This document shows positions 8,927 to 15,533 of a DNA stretch of 45,271 nucleotides, one piece after another; position 1 is the stretch's first letter; each line of letters starts with the position of its first letter. The translations under genes were made by a program, and so were the position numbers. This DNA comes from a virus: the IMG/VR virus record IMGVR_UViG_3300048834_000145, positions 1 to 45,271 of that record. The stretch is one strand, 5' to 3'. The notes beneath the pieces were generated by a model. It was not told the origin of the DNA. It was given only the letters and a program-made list of their open reading frames with translations, and made no database searches.

Positions 8927-9976
8927 ATGAGCGACTACAGCGACGCGATTCTCGCCACCAGTGGCCTGGTCGGCTACTGGCGGCTGGACGAAACCACCGG
9001 CACCGTGGCCGACGACAGCAGCAGCGGCAACCGGGACGGCACGATCAACGGCAGTCCCACGCTCGGGGCCGCCTCGATCCTCCCCTACGGTGGCGGCACG
9101 GCCATCGACTTCGACGGCACCGATGACTACATCAGCATCCCCTACGCCGCCGCGCTCAACCCGGCCTCCTTCTCGGTCGAGTGTTGGGCGCGGGTCGATG
9201 GCGGGGCGGGCGCATTTCGGACCGTGCTCTCGACGCGCGATAGCACGACTCGCGGGTACGTCATCTATGCCACCGATGCGAACAAGTGGGCGTTCTACGT
9301 GGGGCGGGCAGCGTCGAATAGTTGGTATGAAGGCATCACCGCCACCGATGCCACCATCGGCAATGTGTATCACATCGTCGGCACCTATGACGCGGGCACC
9401 ACCACCGCCAAGACCTACATCAACGGGGTCGAGGTGCTGTCCGGGACCGTGACCGGCGGGCTGGACCCCAACACGGCGCGCGCCCTCCAGATCGGCGTCG
9501 GTGTCAACGAAACGCCGCTCGGCTTTTGGTTCAACGGCGTCATTGATGAGGTCGCTATTTACAACGTCGCGCTGTCTGCGGGCACGATTGAGGCGCATTA
9601 CGACCTTGGGACCACTGAGCCGAATGTCGCCCCGGTGGTCGATGCCGGGGCAGATGACGCCGTGGTCGCCAATGTCGCGTGGACCCGTTCCGGCAGTTTC
9701 ACCGATGCAACCGGCGCGTCATGGACGGCCACGGTCGATTACGACGATGGGGACGGCCCGGTGGCCCTGACGCTCACCGGCACGGACTTCGACCTGTCCC
9801 ACACCTGGACCTCTCCCGGCGCCAAGACCGTCACCGTCGCCGTGGAGGATGACGGCGGCCTGATCGGCACGGACACGGTCACGGTCACGGTCGCCTTGAG
9901 TGACATCACCGGTGGCTTCATCGTCAGCGAAGTGACGGGCACGCATCCCACCGCGCCCCGGATTTCGCTGGCCTAG
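8927..9976 (+). CDS. LamG-PKD adhesin-like tail protein
   Basis: This 349-residue protein starts at 8927, two bases after the previous stop. Residues 10-225 match a LamG/concanavalin-like domain: VGYWRLDETTG, FDGTDDYISIP, FSVECWARVDG, HIVGTYDAGTTTAKTYING and GVIDEVAIYNVALS are hallmark pieces. Residues about 240-325 match a PKD domain with a DYDDGDGP turn and a LSHTWTSPGAKTVTVAVEDDGG strand region. The gene closes the adhesin run. It probably binds surface glycans. LamG-PKD pairs are more usual in bacterial secreted proteins, so the phage may have gained it from a host. Confidence 0.85.
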   Translation: MSDYSDAILATSGLVGYWRLDETTGTVADDSSSGNRDGTINGSPTLGAASILPYGGGTAIDFDGTDDYISIPYAAALNPASFSVECWARVDGGAGAFRTVLSTRDSTTRGYVIYATDANKWAFYVGRAASNSWYEGITATDATIGNVYHIVGTYDAGTTTAKTYINGVEVLSGTVTGGLDPNTARALQIGVGVNETPLGFWFNGVIDEVAIYNVALSAGTIEAHYDLGTTEPNVAPVVDAGADDAVVANVAWTRSGSFTDATGASWTATVDYDDGDGPVALTLTGTDFDLSHTWTSPGAKTVTVAVEDDGGLIGTDTVTVTVALSDITGGFIVSEVTGTHPTAPRISLA

Positions 9977-10135
9977 CACACGGCGGGCGTGTGGAGCGTC
10001 CGCAGACGAGCGGCAGGATGTCGACGTGTCAGTCTCGGGGCTGCGAGGCCAGCACGTCAACTGAGGCCCGACAGCGATCGGGAGATGGGCAATGCGATAT
10101 GCGGATACATCCGGCGACCACCTGGGGGATCACTA
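9977..10135. other. Gap between adhesin and membrane-protein operons
   Basis: This 159-base stretch has no convincing gene. It contains a small inverted repeat, CCCGA and TCGGG separated by six bases (about 10066-10081), with no T-tract, and a purine-rich tctgggggat-like run just before the start at 10136. No clear -35/-10 pair is visible. An upstream extension of the next reading frame into this region looks non-coding. Confidence 0.5.
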
Positions 10136-10435
10136 ATGGACCCCCTCGCAATCCTTGGCATGTTCGGTGGCGGCATCGCGGCGATGTGGTGGTATTTCCG
10201 CGCATCAAACGACGCCCGGATTCTGGACCTGAAAGCCGAGCGCGATCGGGACCGGGAGACGTGGGCGGCGGAACGGACGCGGCTGGAATCCGAAATCGCG
10301 GCGCTGGAAACCAAGATCGACGCGCAGAACGCGACGCTCGCCAAGAATACGGACGCGCTGACCAAGGCGGCGGAATCGCAGGAACAGATGGTCGGGATCA
10401 TCCGGCAGTTCCTCGACCCGCCGGCGGGCACGTAG
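10136..10435 (+). CDS. Membrane-anchored coiled-coil protein
   Basis: The 99-residue product has an N-terminal membrane segment (residues 2-21, LAILGMFGGGIAAMWWYF) followed by a long charged helix from about residue 25 to 85 with regular heptads. A single N-terminal membrane helix plus coiled coil is common among phage lysis-region proteins such as i-spanin-like or holin-accessory proteins, but nothing proves the role. The next segment (10435-10548) is coding-like in the -1 frame and may be an extension of this protein. Confidence 0.65.
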   Translation: MDPLAILGMFGGGIAAMWWYFRASNDARILDLKAERDRDRETWAAERTRLESEIAALETKIDAQNATLAKNTDALTKAAESQEQMVGIIRQFLDPPAGT

Positions 10436-10548
10436 ATGATGATCTCGCACGCCGCAGCGAACACGCCCGGTCACGGATCGACCGCTCGACCGACGATCTC
10501 CTGCGCCTCGTGGCCGCGTTCGAGCGCCGCAAGGACGGTGAGGAATGA
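10435..10548 (+). CDS. Coding-like segment without a start codon
   Basis: Thirty-seven codons in this frame encode DDDLARRSEHARS followed by an amphipathic DLLRLVAAFERRKD helix, with codon use like the neighbours, and the TGA is overlapped by the next ATG (ATGA), the junction type used throughout this genome. No ATG, GTG or TTG exists in this frame here; the ATGs at 10436 and 10439 are in another frame whose translation looks random. It may be reached by -1 frameshifting from 10136-10435, or a base may be wrong in the assembly. Confidence 0.45.
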   Translation, partial: DDDLARRSEHARSRIDRSTDDLLRLVAAFERRKDGEE

Positions 10549-10889
10549 CCGTGAACAACGAAATCGCCGTGACGAATATCGCGGTCGCCGTGTCCCTGAT
10601 CCTGCTCGGCTCCGCATTCCTCTGGAAGGCGCGGGCGCACTGGCGCGAGTGGCCGGTGGCGGCATTGATCGCGATTGGCGGCTGGGTGCTGTCGCTGGCC
10701 TGCATCATGGCGCAACTCGCCTGGTGGCGTCTGGCCGAACCCGATCCCGAACCACCATGGCATACCAACGGCCTCGCCACGCTCACTGTGCGCGTCGTGG
10801 CCGTGGTGCTGACGCTGGCCCTGCTGCGGCGGGTGATGATGGGTACGCTGCTGACCGCGGCCGATCGCCGCCGCCTTGGTGCCGGGTGA
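10545..10889 (+). CDS. Three-helix membrane protein
   Basis: This 114-residue protein has hydrophobic segments near residues 8-27, 38-60 and 78-97, with basic residues between them. It belongs to a run of overlapping membrane-protein genes placed between the adhesins and the endolysin, so a holin or holin-like role is possible. No family motif is visible. It ends with a GTGA overlap to the next gene. Confidence 0.65.
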   Translation: MTVNNEIAVTNIAVAVSLILLGSAFLWKARAHWREWPVAALIAIGGWVLSLACIMAQLAWWRLAEPDPEPPWHTNGLATLTVRVVAVVLTLALLRRVMMGTLLTAADRRRLGAG

Positions 10890-11095
10890 CCGCCGTGCAT
10901 GTGCCGCGCCCGGTGCGGGTCATTCGGGAGGACGTGCGGGCACGGCTGGCCCGAATCAAATCGGCGCGGGCCTCGCGGCAGGTCGCGGAATTGCGCCGGG
11001 ACACGCCGCCGGACATCAACCTCGTGGAGCTGGCGATCCTGCGCCGGAATGCACGAGAGGACGCGGAAAGGCGGGATCATGCAAGCAATCAATGA
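10886..11095 (+). CDS. Small basic protein, unknown
   Basis: The GTG start at 10886 overlaps the previous stop (GTGA). The product has 69 residues, is strongly charged and mainly helical (RARLARIKSARASRQVAEL, ELAILRRNAREDAERR). Its 3-prime end overlaps the next gene by 17 bases. Function is unknown; position in the membrane-protein operon suggests a cytoplasmic partner. Confidence 0.55.
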   Translation: MTAVHVPRPVRVIREDVRARLARIKSARASRQVAELRRDTPPDINLVELAILRRNAREDAERRDHASNQ

Positions 11096-11531
11096 TTGGC
11101 TCGTGGAACACCTCGGCACGGTCAGCCTCGTCACGGCGTGGTCGCTCTGCATCGGATTCGCGGTGCTGGCAGTGGTCGAGGGCGTGACGTTCGCTGCGAC
11201 CGTCCGCACCCGATCCGTCACCAAACTGGGGCAGGCAATCACGTGGTACGCGGCGGCGGCCTGCGTGTTGAGTATCGCGTTGTCGGTGCTCTACGGGGCC
11301 ACGTTGTGGCTCTACTACCACGATGATCGGCTGCTGACCGTCTGGCAGGAGACGGCCGTCTACGCACTGCTGATTGCCGGGATCGTCGGTGCCTGCATTC
11401 ACGGCACGGTCTACGCGCGGCACCTGCGCCGGTTGCGGTGGGGCCACCACGACGAGCCACCGGACCCGCCGCAGACCACGATCTCCGGACTCAAGCCCCG
11501 GACTGACAAATATAAGTTCTGGATCGGGTGA
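11079..11531 (+). CDS. Membrane protein with three predicted helices
   Basis: The ATG at 11079 has a purine-rich site (ggaaaggcggg) upstream. The 150-residue product has hydrophobic helices near residues 17-37, 54-77 and 90-110, then a polar C-terminal tail rich in His, Pro and Lys that should face the cytoplasm. It is another candidate for a membrane component of lysis or superinfection exclusion. The next gene starts at the last base of its stop (TGATG). Confidence 0.65.
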   Translation: MQAINDWLVEHLGTVSLVTAWSLCIGFAVLAVVEGVTFAATVRTRSVTKLGQAITWYAAAACVLSIALSVLYGATLWLYYHDDRLLTVWQETAVYALLIAGIVGACIHGTVYARHLRRLRWGHHDEPPDPPQTTISGLKPRTDKYKFWIG

Positions 11532-11614
11532 TGAGCGCCGAAGCGTGGGCCATCGTGATCGTCGTGCTGGCGGTCATTGCCGTGTGGCTTACGCGGCTCT
11601 TGGAGGATGACTGA
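11531..11614 (+). CDS. 27-residue single-helix membrane peptide
   Basis: A tiny gene reading MSAEAWAIVIVVLAVIAVWL then TRLLEDD. Almost all of it is one membrane helix with a charged C-terminal end. It starts in a TGATG overlap with the previous gene, which supports translation. A similar 23-residue membrane peptide occurs at 13962. Such peptides often accompany phage holins. Confidence 0.6.
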   Translation: MSAEAWAIVIVVLAVIAVWLTRLLEDD

Positions 11615-11618
11615 CATG

Positions 11619-12209
11619 CTATTCGTCCGGGAAGTTGAGACGAGCATGATCGCCGTGCAACTCGCGCGCCTTGGCGTCATAGGCGCGCGCCGCAGCCTCC
11701 GCATCCCGAAACAGCCCCAGATGATACGTAGCGCCACGGTAGCCGATATTTGCGACCCATCGTCGCTTGTCGGAGCGATACCGAACGCCTTTGTACCCAG
11801 TCGCGTTCTTGATTGCGGCCTGTCGATTCATCATGTTGCCGTGCTGGGTGGTGACGCGCATGTTCACACGGCGACAGTCCAAGCCGTCGCCGTTGACGTG
11901 ATCCACGATCATCCCCGGATCGGGCTGCATCAGGAAACGATGCAAGCCAACCCATTGACCCTTATCGGTTCGCACCGCGTACCGCAGATCGTTCCTGATC
12001 TCATGGACACGCCAGTTGAGCGCGCCCACTACGGGCGCGTCGGCAGCATCAATGGTTGCGTGAAACCCTTTGGAGAGGGGGACCAGAAACGTTCCGTCGC
12101 CACGATCAATGAGCGGGCGGGGCAAGTTCCGGCACGGTCTGCACGTCTTCGCTCGGCGTGTAATGGGGATTCCGCACGCTGGGCAGGTGCGGGTATACTC
12201 GTTGTGCAT
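11619..12209 (-). CDS. HNH homing endonuclease with AP2 domain
   Basis: This 196-residue protein has an N-terminal zinc-knuckle-like region (CPACG near residue 9 and CRPC near residue 26), an HNH nuclease core around residues 92-130 (HRFLM, VDHVNGDGLDCRR, NMRVTTQHGN) and a C-terminal AP2 DNA-binding domain (GYKGVRYRSDKRRWVA to AYDAKARELHGDHARLNFP). HNH-AP2 proteins are free-standing homing endonucleases. It is inverted relative to the lysis operon, with its own promoter and a strong Shine-Dalgarno (taggagg). Two related genes lie at 20092 and 34157. Its 3-prime end stops four bases from the membrane peptide gene. Confidence 0.9.
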   Translation of the reverse strand: MHNEYTRTCPACGIPITRRAKTCRPCRNLPRPLIDRGDGTFLVPLSKGFHATIDAADAPVVGALNWRVHEIRNDLRYAVRTDKGQWVGLHRFLMQPDPGMIVDHVNGDGLDCRRVNMRVTTQHGNMMNRQAAIKNATGYKGVRYRSDKRRWVANIGYRGATYHLGLFRDAEAAARAYDAKARELHGDHARLNFPDE

Positions 12210-12271
12210 GGAGTCCTCCTAAGACTCTGTGCCAGCCTCGGGGTGAGCCATCACCGCCGGGGCATTTCGCT
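12210..12271 (-). ncRNA. Two-hairpin leader upstream of HNH gene (copy C)
   Basis: Read on the minus strand, the leader has hairpin 1 at 12263-12235 (outer stem GCCCCGG with CCCGAGGC carrying one C-A mismatch, inner stem GGTG with CACC, six-base loop) and hairpin 2 at 12227-12211 (GAGTC with GACTC, seven-base loop holding the Shine-Dalgarno). The start codon follows after one base. The same layout occurs at 34102-34156 and 24330-24390. It may control translation of the nuclease. Confidence 0.6.
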
Positions 12272-12277
12272 GCCCCA

Positions 12278-12286
12278 ATTATACCA
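12278..12286 (-). promoter_or_regulatory. Extended -10 promoter for HNH gene
   Basis: The minus strand reads TGGTATAAT here: a perfect -10 hexamer with the TGn extension. No good -35 is seen, as is usual for extended -10 promoters. Transcription would begin just before hairpin 1 of the leader. Confidence 0.65.
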
Positions 12287-12321
12287 AACCTACGCCCTTA
12301 CGGGTGCTTCGGAGGTGCAGC

Positions 12322-13962
12322 GTGTTTGACGGGAATTTCCCCATCAGGGGTATGAGCCGGGGCGATCCGGCAAGGGTCAAGGCGTGGTTCCGCGCTCGGG
12401 GCGTGGGGCGTCCTGACGATTGCGACCTGTACGTTGACGCCCTGTACGAACTGGCCCCAATCCTCGGCATCAATGCCGATGTCTGTGTCGCTCAGTTCAT
12501 CCAGGAGGCCAGCCGTCGGGAGCCACCACACGAGCCGGGGCACGGCGTGCCGTGGCTGTACGGGTGCAATCCTACAGGAATCGGAGTGACGAGTGACTCG
12601 GCGTGGAGGGTCTACCAATTCGTCACCGGGCGAAACGGTGCCATTGCCCACCTGATGCAGCTTTCGATCTACGTCAACGGCACTGACCTTCCCGCGTCAT
12701 GGCCTTACTCAATCGAGTATCCCTACTCACACGCCCCGAACCCCGCCCCGCGCTGGTACACCACCATCAAGGCATCCCCCAGTCGAATCCGATGCGCCAC
12801 CGTCCTGAGCGACCTTGACGGCATGTGGGCATACCCCGGCGTCGGCTACGGGGACAGCATCGCCAACATTCTCGCCCGGCTCGAATCGTCCGGGTTGTTC
12901 ACCGGCACACCGTCGATACCGTCAAAGGAACACCCCATGGCAACGCACCGATTTATACTTTCGGCAGGTCATAGGAATACCAACAGAGGGGGAGCGTACA
13001 GGGAGGGGGACTGGACCTACCCCAGCGTCGTCGCCCTCAAACGTGAGATCGAGAAGCGCGGCGGGAAAGCCTGGATCGTGTCGGAAGAGGACGGCGACCG
13101 TGATCCGTCGTTCTACCTCAACGGCGGACTGCAACAGGCGGCCGCCAAGTGCGTGGCCCTCGCCAAACTGCACGGCCCGTTCGACGCCTACATATCCAGC
13201 CACTACGATTCCTCGCCCGGATTCCATGCGATCTTCCCCGATGCCCCAACGGGCGGGGTCGATGTGAAGGCGAACAATCCGCTGGACGTGCGGCTCTGCC
13301 GGGCGATGCGTGACCGGGTGAAGGCCACCGGGACGGTGCCCATGAAGTCGTGGACGCGGGACTCTCCCGGCGTGATGTCGGAGCGCGAAACCGGCGTCGG
13401 CTCGAAGGGCTACCGCCTGGGTGAGTTCTACGGCACGCTCGGCTTCCGTGACCGAACGGCGCGGGTCATCATCGAAGCCAGCGGCACCGGCGATCCGTAT
13501 CTGTGGAAAGAGGGGTGGGTGACGAACACCTACGCCCCGGCGATCGTGGACGCGCTCGAGGACGTGTTCGGGGCATTCCGCGAGGCGCAGCCGGAGCCGC
13601 AACCCGAACCAGTGCCGGACCCGAAACCGGAGTATGAGGCAGCCGACCCGATCCCCGAATTGGCAACCCTTCCCGCCTACCTGAAACTGCCGAACGGCGC
13701 GCAACTGATCCGGGTCGATCATACGGTGCTCGCGCTCCGTGACACACCGCGCCTCAAGTGGGCCAGTCCGCAATCGCCAAGCATCGGGGCCGATGTGCCG
13801 GGCGGGGAACTGTTCGATGTGCAGTACCTGATTATCAACCCGGACGGGTCGCTCTACTGGTACAGCCCATGGGCGACCAGGTTCCGATTCGAGGATGCCG
13901 TGCCGTACGTCGGTGATCTGGGCGGGGACGATCCCGACGAAATCCAGAAGGAGGCCGCGTGA
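12322..13962 (+). CDS. Two-domain endolysin (glucosaminidase plus amidase)
   Basis: The GTG at 12322 is preferred over the GTG at 12304 because ggagg lies six bases upstream. The 546-residue product has an N-terminal glucosaminidase-like domain (about residues 20-195, with YVDALYELAPILGINADVC and a FIQEAS catalytic-Glu-like motif). It continues with an Amidase_3-like domain (about 208-420) whose SAGHRN, SSHYDSS and VIIEASG motifs supply the zinc and catalytic residues. A Pro/Glu linker (PEPQPEPVPDPKPEYE) leads to a C-terminal domain of 100 residues that probably binds the wall. It degrades peptidoglycan at lysis. An internal ATG at 12937 precedes the amidase domain and could give a shorter enzyme. 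Confidence 0.85.
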   Translation: MFDGNFPIRGMSRGDPARVKAWFRARGVGRPDDCDLYVDALYELAPILGINADVCVAQFIQEASRREPPHEPGHGVPWLYGCNPTGIGVTSDSAWRVYQFVTGRNGAIAHLMQLSIYVNGTDLPASWPYSIEYPYSHAPNPAPRWYTTIKASPSRIRCATVLSDLDGMWAYPGVGYGDSIANILARLESSGLFTGTPSIPSKEHPMATHRFILSAGHRNTNRGGAYREGDWTYPSVVALKREIEKRGGKAWIVSEEDGDRDPSFYLNGGLQQAAAKCVALAKLHGPFDAYISSHYDSSPGFHAIFPDAPTGGVDVKANNPLDVRLCRAMRDRVKATGTVPMKSWTRDSPGVMSERETGVGSKGYRLGEFYGTLGFRDRTARVIIEASGTGDPYLWKEGWVTNTYAPAIVDALEDVFGAFREAQPEPQPEPVPDPKPEYEAADPIPELATLPAYLKLPNGAQLIRVDHTVLALRDTPRLKWASPQSPSIGADVPGGELFDVQYLIINPDGSLYWYSPWATRFRFEDAVPYVGDLGGDDPDEIQKEAA

Positions 13963-14033
13963 TGGATCTCGTAACGCTGTTGGTGATTACCCTGCTGGTG
14001 CTTCTGGTGCTGGCAGTCGCGCGGAGGATATGA
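13962..14033 (+). CDS. 23-residue membrane peptide next to endolysin
   Basis: The peptide is MDLVTLLVITLLVLLVLAVA then RRI: one membrane helix with a basic end. The start overlaps the endolysin stop (TGATG) and a strong gaaggagg site lies in the endolysin 3-prime end. It lies between the endolysin and holin candidate, so a lysis accessory role is likely. Confidence 0.6.
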   Translation: MDLVTLLVITLLVLLVLAVARRI

Positions 14034-14035
14034 CC

Positions 14036-14323
14036 ATGCCGAAACACGAACCGGCTGCCGGTATCGGTGGCTCCATCACCGCGATCCTGTACGCCCTGTT
14101 CATGGTCCTCAAAGCGGCCGACGTGGGGGTCACGGACGAAATGACCGACGGCATCACCGCGCTGGTGCTGGCCCTCTGTGCGGTCCCGGCGATCGGTGGC
14201 TTCATCACCCGGTTCTTTGTCTACGCCCCGGCGACGGTGGAGAAGATCGCGGAGCGGCAGTACACGGCCGGGACGCCCCCAACCGAGCCGCAGCCGGAGA
14301 TTCCCCCACCGGGCACCGTGTAA
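14036..14323 (+). CDS. Holin candidate
   Basis: The start at 14036 is chosen over 14030 because gcggagg then sits eight bases upstream. The 95-residue product has two hydrophobic helices (about residues 14-28 and 40-64) and a polar, Pro-rich C-terminus (PPTEPQPEIPPPG). Size, topology and position right after the endolysin match phage holins, which form the membrane lesions that release endolysin. It is the last gene before a strong hairpin. Confidence 0.7.
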   Translation: MPKHEPAAGIGGSITAILYALFMVLKAADVGVTDEMTDGITALVLALCAVPAIGGFITRFFVYAPATVEKIAERQYTAGTPPTEPQPEIPPPGTV

Positions 14324-14339
14324 GCCCGGAGACGCAGCA

Positions 14340-14365
14340 CGGCCCCCGGATCAATCCGGGGGCCG
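14340..14365. terminator. Strong hairpin between lysis operon and minus-strand cluster
   Basis: An 11-bp perfect stem (CGGCCCCCGGA at 14340-14350 with its complement) closes a four-base loop. It lies between two convergent gene ends (14323 and 14380). There is no T-tract on either side, so it may terminate weakly or act with Rho, but the location fits a bidirectional terminator. Confidence 0.7.
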
Positions 14366-14379
14366 CTGTCGTGGCGGGG

Positions 14380-14685
14380 CTAGTCGGTGGATTGTGTCGC
14401 TTCAAGAGCCTTATTCAACGCAACCAATGGGTCACGGTGATACCGGACGATCTGCCGGAACCGTCCATCCTCCCACTTGCGGAGATACGCCTCGAACTCG
14501 CCATTGTGCGGCGCGACATGGCGAAACTCCCAGCCGTTAGGGATCGCGAGCCGGGGGACGCTGGCACGTCCTTCCACGGCGGCATCAATGGCCGTCCCGA
14601 CATGCTCCCACGCATCCACCTCGGCCTCGTACCGGGCCACGTCTGCCGCGATGGTCCGTTCGTCGTCTACCGGATAGTCGCTCAT
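14380..14685 (-). CDS. Small protein, unknown (minus cluster, last gene)
   Basis: The ATG at 14685 is preceded by ggaggcggc and overlaps the previous stop by ATGA. The 101-residue product begins MSDYPVDDERTIAADVARYE, is acidic at first and mixed later, with WEFRHVAPHNGEFEAYLRKWEDG in the middle, resembling small phage proteins of unknown role. It is the distal gene of a coupled minus-strand operon. Confidence 0.65.
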   Translation of the reverse strand: MSDYPVDDERTIAADVARYEAEVDAWEHVGTAIDAAVEGRASVPRLAIPNGWEFRHVAPHNGEFEAYLRKWEDGRFRQIVRYHRDPLVALNKALEATQSTD

Positions 14686-14858
14686 GCCGCCTCCAACTCG
14701 TCGGATCGGTAGTAGAGTCGCCACTTCCCGGACATGCCCGCCACCTGCACCGCCCACTCCCCGGAGTCCGCCCGGTCGATGATGACGCCAGTGTGCCCGT
14801 AGTAGCTTGACCCTGCCGCCTTGACGCGGACCCTGTCACCGATCTTGTACTCGCTCAC
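14682..14858 (-). CDS. KOW/SH3-like small protein
   Basis: The GTG at 14858 overlaps the previous stop (GTGA). The 58-residue product reads YKIGDRVRVKAAGSSYYGHTG, then VIIDRADSG and WAVQVAG, the typical pattern of KOW or SH3-like beta barrels. Such domains bind nucleic acid or protein. It ends DELEAA, the peptide that encodes the next Shine-Dalgarno. Confidence 0.7.
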   Translation of the reverse strand: MSEYKIGDRVRVKAAGSSYYGHTGVIIDRADSGEWAVQVAGMSGKWRLYYRSDELEAA

Positions 14859-15157
14859 GCCGCCCTCGCTTCCTCGATCCGCGCCACCCACGTCGGGAGC
14901 GCCGTGTGGAGAAACGTCTTGCCGTCGACCCGGATCACCAGCAGGCTCGGCTTGCGTGCCCGGTGCCGGTGTCCGATCACCTGCCCTTCCAGTCCCTCAC
15001 ACGAGTTGCCGTCACGGTAGCGCACCCGGCACCCGAGCGGGAACTGCCGCGCCAGGTCGGTGCGCTCCTGCGCGATCTTGTCGCATTCGGGCCCCCATCC
15101 CCGTGCGACGGATGCGGGGTCGGTGAGTTCGCGTTTGCAGATCGTGCAGCGGGTCAT
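14855..15157 (-). CDS. DUF6011-like zinc protein with KOW-like tail
   Basis: The 100-residue product starts CTICKRELTDPASVARGWGP then EC: two CxxC-like cysteine sites with the LTDPxSVARGxGPxC pattern of DUF6011 proteins. The second half (CRVRYRDGNSCEGLEGQVIG) resembles an SH3-like barrel, as in the next gene. Function is unknown; the zinc motif suggests nucleic-acid or protein contact. Confidence 0.7.
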   Translation of the reverse strand: MTRCTICKRELTDPASVARGWGPECDKIAQERTDLARQFPLGCRVRYRDGNSCEGLEGQVIGHRHRARKPSLLVIRVDGKTFLHTALPTWVARIEEARAA

Positions 15158-15175
15158 GGCGTCGGCTCCGTTCCG

Positions 15176-15415
15176 TTAGCGCCCGAGGGCGGCGCGGCTG
15201 ATCTCGGTCTTGCGGTCAATGATGAGGTCGTGTTCGGTTTCCGCGCCGTCGTTGACGATCAGGGAGATACGATCGTCACCCAGCATCTTGACCGTGTATT
15301 CCATCGCGCTGCCGACGCTTTCCGCGCTCTCGATGTCCGTCGCCTCGTTCAGGATCGCCTTGAGTTGCTTCCGGGTGATCTTCTGAATCTGCGTTCCGGT
15401 GATCATGCGGGCCAT
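15176..15415 (-). CDS. Small protein, unknown
   Basis: Start chosen at the ATG at 15415, with a cggaga site upstream; a start at 15445 is possible. The 79-residue product has a basic helical N-terminus (TQIQKITRKQLKAILNEA) followed by strands (EYTVKMLGDDRISLIVNDG). It lies 18 bases upstream of the DUF6011-like gene and is read with it. Confidence 0.6.
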   Translation of the reverse strand: MARMITGTQIQKITRKQLKAILNEATDIESAESVGSAMEYTVKMLGDDRISLIVNDGAETEHDLIIDRKTEISRAALGR

Positions 15416-15533
15416 GTGCGTCTCCGTTCGTGTCTGCCGTCTCAAGGTCGTGCCCGAGGTCGCAACCGCAGTAGGTGGAATCGTCCAGGGTGCCCTCCCC
15501 GTTGCAGTTCGGGCACCCGTAGTAGTCGGTCAC
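15276..15533 (-). CDS. Zinc-ribbon-like small protein, 3-prime end uncertain
   Basis: The GTG at 15533 overlaps the preceding stop (GTGA). The first 36 codons encode CPNCNGEGTLDDSTYCGCDL, a zinc-ribbon-like array of CxxC and CxC. The frame then stays open for another 49 codons over the next gene, where the translation (HGPHDHRNADSEDHPE) looks non-native. Only the first 30-40 codons are convincing; either the tail is a real overlap or an indel separates the two genes. Confidence 0.45.
   Translation of the reverse strand: MTDYYGCPNCNGEGTLDDSTYCGCDLGHDLETADTNGDAHGPHDHRNADSEDHPEATQGDPERGDGHRERGKRRQRDGIHGQDAG

Noticed and set aside
10205-11242. A 345-codon minus-strand open frame across the membrane-protein genes
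   Set aside because: It crosses several well-coupled plus-strand genes and looks random in composition.
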